46,888 nucleotides of DNA from Candidatus Contendobacter odensis Run_B_J11. GTDB lineage: Bacteria; Pseudomonadota; Gammaproteobacteria; Competibacterales; Competibacteraceae. Below the pieces are notes generated by a model. It was not told the DNA's origin and searched no databases. It was given only the letters and a program-made list of their open reading frames with translations. The position numbers and the translations under genes were made by a program. Location: positions 1-46,888 of the forward strand of contig NZ_CBTK010000077.1 of NCBI RefSeq assembly GCF_000531125.1, read 5' to 3'. Below, piece after piece: positions 42,702 to 46,888 of the stretch. The first letter of the stretch is position 1. Every line of letters begins with the position of its first letter.

Positions 42702-43282
42702 AAACGAGAACACTGCTTTTATCCGGCGTCGCCGGTATCGGATTCCTGTTTGCCAATAGCGTTTCCGCACACACTTTTGGCGCTCATGGTGCCGGATTTG
42801 GCGAGGGACTGGCGCATCCCCTCCTGGGAATTGACCATCTGTTAGCCATGATCGCGGTGGGTTTCTGGGCCGCGCAACTGGGCGGAAAAGCCTTGTGGCA
42901 GGTGCCTCTGGCGTTTGTCGCGATGATGGCCGGCGGCGCCTTAATTGCGAACATCGGGATTGACGCTTCGCTGGTCGAAGCCATGATTGCAGCCTCAGTG
43001 ATATTTCTGGGGCTGATGATTGCGGGTTCGATCAAGTTGCCCCCCTCAGTGAGCGTGATCGTGGTATCGGCATTTGCGCTGTTTCATGGTTATGCGCATG
43101 GACTGGAAATGCCGCAGGCGGGCGCTCCACTGGCTTACGGGGCCGGATTCGTGCTGGCGACCGGGTGCCTGCATCTGATTGGCGTCGGGCTGGGCATATC
43201 CGCGAGCCGGATGCGGATTCTGACGCGGGTTGGCGGGGCAGCTATCGCCGCGACCGGCCTTTATCTCCTCGTCGGCGCATAA
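42698..43282 (+). CDS. hupE: HupE/UreJ nickel permease-like protein
   Basis: A 194-residue membrane protein with a signal sequence (MKTRTLLLSGVAGIGFLFANSVSAH) and about six helices. Signature motifs are HPLLGIDHLLAMIAVGFWA and ALFHGYAHGLEMP. HupE proteins mediate nickel entry. The overlap with the large-subunit gene (ATGA) shows the same operon. Confidence 0.94.
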   Translation: MKTRTLLLSGVAGIGFLFANSVSAHTFGAHGAGFGEGLAHPLLGIDHLLAMIAVGFWAAQLGGKALWQVPLAFVAMMAGGALIANIGIDASLVEAMIAASVIFLGLMIAGSIKLPPSVSVIVVSAFALFHGYAHGLEMPQAGAPLAYGAGFVLATGCLHLIGVGLGISASRMRILTRVGGAAIAATGLYLLVGA

Positions 43283-43315
43283 ACCTTTGTCCACTGACCT
43301 TGGGATACTCCGATC

Positions 43316-43552
43316 ATGTGCCTTGCTATTCCGATGCAGATCACTCACATCAACGGTTTTGATGCCCGCTGTTCGGCCAAAGGCGCTGGGCGCGATGTCA
43401 GCCTCTTCATGTTGCAGGACGAGCCGGTCGGAGTGGGAGACTGGGTGCTGATCAACGCCGGTTACGCCCTGCAAAAAATCAGTGCTGAGGAGGCGCGGGA
43501 GTCCTGGGAGCTATTCGATCAGATACTGGCCGGGGATGCAGTGAGTGCATGA
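43316..43552 (+). CDS. hypC: HypC-family chaperone (copy 2, HupF-like)
   Basis: A 78-residue HypC paralogue with MCLAIPMQITHI (Cys2) and VGDWVLINAGYALQKISAEEA. It is clearly different in sequence from copy 1 at 38078-38308, so not a recent duplicate. It lies in the hydrogenase operon after hupE and may be the dedicated large-subunit chaperone, as HupF or HybG are. Its last codons overlap the start of hypA copy 2 (GTG 43545). Confidence 0.93.
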   Translation: MCLAIPMQITHINGFDARCSAKGAGRDVSLFMLQDEPVGVGDWVLINAGYALQKISAEEARESWELFDQILAGDAVSA

Positions 43553-43907
43553 ACTCTCGCTCTGCCAGAATTTAATCGATCAGCTCACCGACCTGACCAA
43601 CACCCATCATGCGGTCGCCGTGGCGCGGGTTGAGGTCCAGGTCGGGGTACTTTCCGGGGTTGAGGCGCAACTGCTGCAAAGCGCCTTTACCTTAGCCAGA
43701 GCCGGAACCGTCGCCGATGCGGCGGAACTGATCACCGAGGTGACGACACCCCGAGTGTCCTGCCGCTGGTGCGGTGCCGAATCCGACACCCCGCCCAATA
43801 ACCTATGTTGCCTCGCCTGCGATAGCTTCGATACCCAACTGATCCGTGGGCATGAACTGATCCTCGCGCGGGTTGAACTGGTCAAAAATGAGCCGTTAAC
43901 CCTGTAG
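43545..43907 (+). CDS. hypA: Nickel metallochaperone HypA (copy 2)
   Basis: Delivers nickel to the large subunit with HypB. Length is 120 residues. The N-terminal MHELSLC holds the nickel-binding His2. The zinc site is CRWC, then CCLAC after about 16 residues. The start is a GTG (43545) inside the end of hypC; the conserved MHEL N-terminus makes this secure. It is divergent from hypA copy 1 (45773-46114). Confidence 0.93.
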   Translation: MHELSLCQNLIDQLTDLTNTHHAVAVARVEVQVGVLSGVEAQLLQSAFTLARAGTVADAAELITEVTTPRVSCRWCGAESDTPPNNLCCLACDSFDTQLIRGHELILARVELVKNEPLTL

Positions 43908-43935
43908 TTCGTCAACCCAATAAAGACCGATTGAT

Positions 43936-44784
43936 ATGTGCAATACCTGTGGATGTAACCTTAGCGACGGTAATCGTCACCTGCTCAGTCCTCCCCTGAA
44001 TCGCGGGGCATCGGGTTCCACCCCGGAGAAGATTCTGAACGGCCTGCTGGAACACAATGACCGCCAGGCCCGGATCAATCGGGCCCGGCTTGATGCGCAG
44101 GGCGTCCTGACCATCAACCTGATGTCTTCGCCCGGTTCCGGCAAAACGTCGCTGTTGGAGGCGACCATCCGTGTCCTGGAGGGCAGGCTTCGGATCGGCG
44201 TCATCGAGGGCGATCTGGAGACTGAGAACGACGCCGACCGAATCCGCGCCCTGGGAGTTCCCGCCCACCAGATCACCACCGGTACCGCCTGTCATCTGGA
44301 CGCGCACCTGATTCATGGCGCCCTCGATCAGCTCGATCTGGCGCAGCTCGATATTCTGTTTATCGAGAATGTCGGTAATCTGGTGTGTCCTGCCAGTTTC
44401 GATCTGGGTCATCACCGCAACGTGATCCTGCTGTCGGTGACCGAGGGCGACGACAAGCCTGCCAAATACCCGGTCATGTTCCGGGCCGCCGATCTCATGC
44501 TGATCAGCAAGACCGACCTCTTGCCTTATCTGCCTGAATTCTCGCCGGATCGAGCCGAGCGGTGTTTGCGCCATCTGGCTTCGATGGTGCCCACGCTGCA
44601 TCTGTCCGCCCGATCCGGAGCCGGCGTGGCCGACTGGATCGAATGGCTGGCAGCGGAACGGGACGGTTACTGCGAGTTGTTGAACAGGCACCAGACCTTG
44701 ACGCCACGGGTCGAATCCGAGGGCCGCAAATTGCACGCTCCAAGTCCCCGCATCACCTTCAGGCCGCTTGCCTCGACGAGCTGA
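43936..44784 (+). CDS. hypB: GTPase HypB (copy 2)
   Basis: SIMIBI GTPase for nickel insertion, 282 residues. An N-terminal CNTCGC motif is followed, without any His-rich stretch, by the P-loop [33 protein letters not shown] (metal site at the dimer interface), [17 protein letters not shown] and SKTDLLPY. The C-terminus has an extra roughly 40-residue tail beyond the usual end. It is last in the plus-strand cassette and converges with hypB copy 1, 115 nt away. Confidence 0.95.
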   Translation: MCNTCGCNLSDGNRHLLSPPLNRGASGSTPEKILNGLLEHNDRQARINRARLDAQGVLTINLMSSPGSGKTSLLEATIRVLEGRLRIGVIEGDLETENDADRIRALGVPAHQITTGTACHLDAHLIHGALDQLDLAQLDILFIENVGNLVCPASFDLGHHRNVILLSVTEGDDKPAKYPVMFRAADLMLISKTDLLPYLPEFSPDRAERCLRHLASMVPTLHLSARSGAGVADWIEWLAAERDGYCELLNRHQTLTPRVESEGRKLHAPSPRITFRPLASTS

Positions 44785-44899
44785 TACCCATTCCAACTCG
44801 ATGCCGGAAAATTTACCGGAGGAAATCGTGCAGCGTAGACAGCAGGCGGGACCTTAAGAATCTCGATAGGAGTGTGGGCGTGGCTGGGAATAAGCAGCG

Positions 44900-45772
44900 T
44901 TAACTGCTACTGCGCGCCAACCGCGCTCGGGCGGCGGCTAACTCCGTTTCCAACACCTCAATCTGCTGCGCCACTGCGGTTTGTTGCCCTTGGCGCACCC
45001 AGTCCAGCCAAGCGCCCATCCCTTCGCCGGTGCGAGCCGACAGTTGCAGAATTTGGAGATCGGGATTGACCCGCCGGGCGTATTCTAGACAGCGGGCCAC
45101 ATCGAACTCCACATAAGGCAGCAAATCGATTTTATTGAGCAGCATCAACCGGGCAGCGGCGAACATGTTGGCGTATTTCAGCGGTTTGTCCTCACCCTCG
45201 GTTACCGACAAAATCACCACCTTGCAGGCTTCGCCCAAATCAAAATCAGCGGGACAGACCAAGTTACCGACATTTTCGATAAACAAGGTTCCGCCTTCGG
45301 GTAATGGCAATTGCTCCAGGGCGTGACCGATACTGTGAGCATCAAGGTGGCAACCTTTACCGGTGTTGATTTGTAGCGCGGGCGCTCCGGCGGCACGGAT
45401 GCGCTCGGCATCGTGGGCGGTTTGCTGATCGCCGCCGATCACCGCCACTGGAAATTCATCACGCAACACCTGAACTGTGCGGCTAAGCAGCGTGGTTTTG
45501 CCAGAACCGGGGCTGGAGACCAAATTCAATGCAAACACACTCCGCGCCGCAAACAGTCGCCGGTTGCCCGCCGCGTATCCATCGTTTTTCGCCAGAATAT
45601 CCTGCTCAATCGCGACCAGGCGACTCTCGGTCATGGGGCTGTGGGAAAGTACATCAGCGCCATGCCCGTGAGTGTGATCATGATCATGACTGTGATCGTG
45701 AGAGTGATCATGGGCGTGATGATCGGCGTTAATGCTAATTTCACCGTTACCGCAACCGCATACGCTGCACAT
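44900..45772 (-). CDS. hypB: GTPase HypB (copy 1), with His-rich nickel-storage region
   Basis: A 290-residue HypB. N-terminal CSVCGCG is followed by a His/Asp-rich segment (about residues 17-38, [13 protein letters not shown]), which stores nickel in other HypBs. The GTPase motifs are [51 protein letters not shown] and NKIDLLPY. The ATG directly follows the hypA stop. A typical HypB C-terminus is followed by a helical, Ala/Arg-rich tail. Confidence 0.96.
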   Translation of the reverse strand: MCSVCGCGNGEISINADHHAHDHSHDHSHDHDHTHGHGADVLSHSPMTESRLVAIEQDILAKNDGYAAGNRRLFAARSVFALNLVSSPGSGKTTLLSRTVQVLRDEFPVAVIGGDQQTAHDAERIRAAGAPALQINTGKGCHLDAHSIGHALEQLPLPEGGTLFIENVGNLVCPADFDLGEACKVVILSVTEGEDKPLKYANMFAAARLMLLNKIDLLPYVEFDVARCLEYARRVNPDLQILQLSARTGEGMGAWLDWVRQGQQTAVAQQIEVLETELAAARARLARSSS

Positions 45773-46114
45773 TTACTCAACCTCCAGTTCTTTAATTCGC
45801 ATTTCCGTACCGCTCAGCAGTCGCCATTGATAACCGCCGCAGAGTGGACAGGGATCAAAATGCTGTTGTACCGCCACGGTTTGCGCGCAATCCAGACAAT
45901 GGGCGCGCCCCGGCAAAGTAATGATCTCCAATTCCGCTGTTGCCGCAATGGTATCGCAGCGGATCGCTGCAAAGGCGAAGCGCAAGGACTCCGGTTCGAC
46001 ATTAGCCAGTTCGCCGATTTCCAGCCACACCCGCAGCACCCGTTTGAATCCGCGCTGATGGACTTGGGTGGTAATGGTTTCGATGATGCCTTCACAGAGC
46101 GAAAGTTCATGCAT
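45773..46114 (-). CDS. hypA: Nickel metallochaperone HypA (copy 1)
   Basis: A 113-residue HypA with MHELSLCEGI (His2) and zinc motifs CLDC and CPLC 13 residues apart. It is adjacent to hypB copy 1 with no gap. Together with hypCDE at 38308-35877 on the same strand it would make a standard hypABCDE order if the plus-strand hydrogenase cassette between them were removed. Confidence 0.95.
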   Translation of the reverse strand: MHELSLCEGIIETITTQVHQRGFKRVLRVWLEIGELANVEPESLRFAFAAIRCDTIAATAELEIITLPGRAHCLDCAQTVAVQQHFDPCPLCGGYQWRLLSGTEMRIKELEVE

Positions 46115-46162
46115 GGCGGCGATTCGAGGGGTTTAGCGGGGCACTTTCCCCCACATACAACA

Positions 46163-46185
46163 TGAGCAGCAATTCCCGGTCTCTT
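46163..46185. repeat. Copy of the MITE-like end found at 15557
   Basis: atgagcagc followed by aattcccggtctctt closely matches atgagtag-ttcccggtctct at 15553-15572. It is about 100 bp from the IS5-like transposase fragment at 46286-46465 and may be that element's terminal repeat. Confidence 0.45.
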
Positions 46186-46285
46186 GAAAAGTCTTTTACA
46201 ATCAATGTATTATAAAAGCTTCCTATTGGTCTTACTTTAAGCTTTTGAAACCAAAATCATCCGGTATTGTTCTGTCATGAAGAAA

Positions 46286-46465
46286 TCACCTTCTCGTCTT
46301 GTTCAAATAAAAAATCGCATTGACAATCTCCCGCAAATCCTTTTCTCTAGGGCGTCCGGTGGTATAAGGCTCCACTTCTTCAAAAACAGGTTCTAGGAGC
46401 TGCCATTCTTCATCAGTGAGATCACTGGGATACCTTTTGGCAGGGACTTCTTTTGGCCATGGCAT
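46286..46465 (-). pseudogene. N-terminal fragment of an IS5-family transposase
   Basis: A 59-codon frame beginning MPWPKEVPAKRYPSDLTDEEWQ and containing TGRPREKDLREIVNAIFY, the N-terminal DUF4096-like segment of IS5/IS1031-type transposases (YPSDLTDxEWxLLEP, GRPRxxDLREILNAIFY). It stops after NKTRR, where family members continue GCQWRxLP. No DDE core follows, so the element is broken. Confidence 0.75.
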
Positions 46466-46678
46466 ACATCACCTCGAATAAAATGGTTACGCTTAAAATA
46501 ATTTTTTTATTTCCGCCCCACTTTCACCCCTTATTTTTGCAAAAAACATACTAAAATTCAATGTCTTAGTTTTTAGACAATCTCTTAGTGTCTCATCAAT
46601 AAGACTTTCGGCGGATTGCTCATCAATAATAGATTGATTTTCATCGCTATTAACCCCACCACGAGCCGGCGCAGCGGG

Positions 46679-46888
46679 TCACCATCCGTCTTTGAGAGAC
46701 CTTCTCCACAAGACCCCTCGAAGAACCATAATTTTAAGATGTTTAATCGCCTGCCAATCAACACCATTAGCAATAGAGCGATCAATAATTCCTCGTACCG
46801 CTTCATAGCCCATTCCCTCTTTAATACGGACATCCCAAACCGTACTATTGACACAGGCTAACAACACCTGTTTCTCAAACGCTCGGGT
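46679..46888 (-). pseudogene. Partial ISL3-like transposase, continues past the window edge
   Basis: The frame is open to the end of the window. FEKQVLLACVNSTVWDVRI, GMGYEAVRGIIDRSI and VDWQAIKHLKI correspond to the stretch just before the first catalytic Asp in ISL3-type transposases (LKxxGIDExxxKKGH). After LKI the frame leaves the family pattern and ends soon, so the catalytic core is lost or in another frame. A C-terminal fragment of the same family is at 14882-15229. Confidence 0.5.

Noticed and set aside
46585-46854. An 89-codon minus-strand hydrophobic frame
   Set aside because: It overlaps the better supported ISL3-like fragment in another frame and has no recognisable content.
1-46888. 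tRNA, rRNA or known riboswitch
   Set aside because: No cloverleaf, rRNA stretch or known riboswitch pattern was recognised by eye; a covariance search would be needed to exclude small RNAs.

Overview
The window looks like a chromosomal segment of a GC-rich gammaproteobacterium. The evidence is the gene types (slt, polA, ppk1, purC, birA-coaX, class I fumarase, ETF-QO, ccoS), compact co-directional operons, and a group 1 [NiFe] hydrogenase with full maturation genes. A polyphosphate-cycling, storage-polymer-using lineage such as the Competibacteraceae/Chromatiales would fit, but that assignment is inference. Large intact housekeeping blocks alternate with accessory DNA and decayed mobile elements.

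Layout. 1-3423 (minus): a small hypothetical ORF abutting a dispersed repeat, then two lytic transglycosylases in tandem. 3608-7507 (plus): polyphosphate:AMP phosphotransferase and polyphosphate kinase 1. 7619-12049 (minus): a four-gene defence cassette (DUF262/DUF1524 nuclease-like protein, an unknown protein, an AAA/ABC-type ATPase and an HNH nuclease of the Septu PtuA/PtuB kind), lying between ppk1 and polA. 12131-14851 (minus): DNA polymerase I. 14882-15975: an ISL3-like transposase remnant, ccoS, a small inverted-repeat element and a 33-residue membrane peptide. 15975-23964: GAF protein, class I fumarase, DjlA, CbiM-like permease, purC, a membrane protein, and the birA-coaX-TPR lipoprotein operon. 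23965-25750: a graveyard containing a REPIN/MITE-like repeat, an octamer tandem repeat and broken pieces of a phage head-morphogenesis gene with a phage-type nuclease domain. 25752-33450: a GH57 glycoside hydrolase, a 1023-residue nuclease-methyltransferase fusion (type ISP/IIG-like) whose end coincides with the truncation of a TVP38 membrane-protein gene, and ETF-ubiquinone oxidoreductase. 34012-35559: an AT-richer PEP-CTERM protein. 35721-46114: hydrogenase locus. 46114-46888: IS5-like and ISL3-like transposase fragments.

Hydrogenase locus. On the minus strand lie hypA-hypB (46114-44900) and hypC-hypD-hypE (38308-35877), the two halves of what is usually one hyp operon. Between them, on the opposite strand, sits a complete hydrogenase cassette: maturation protease, HupH-like protein, Tat-exported small subunit, large subunit, HupE, and second copies of hypC, hypA and hypB. 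hypF is not in the window. The small subunit has a Tat signal but no C-terminal membrane anchor, and no cytochrome b or Isp partner is encoded.

The best candidates for new biology are the four-gene defence cassette, whose third member has no recognised function, and the hydrogenase cassette nested in a split hyp operon. Functions were assigned by reading motifs; no database search was run.
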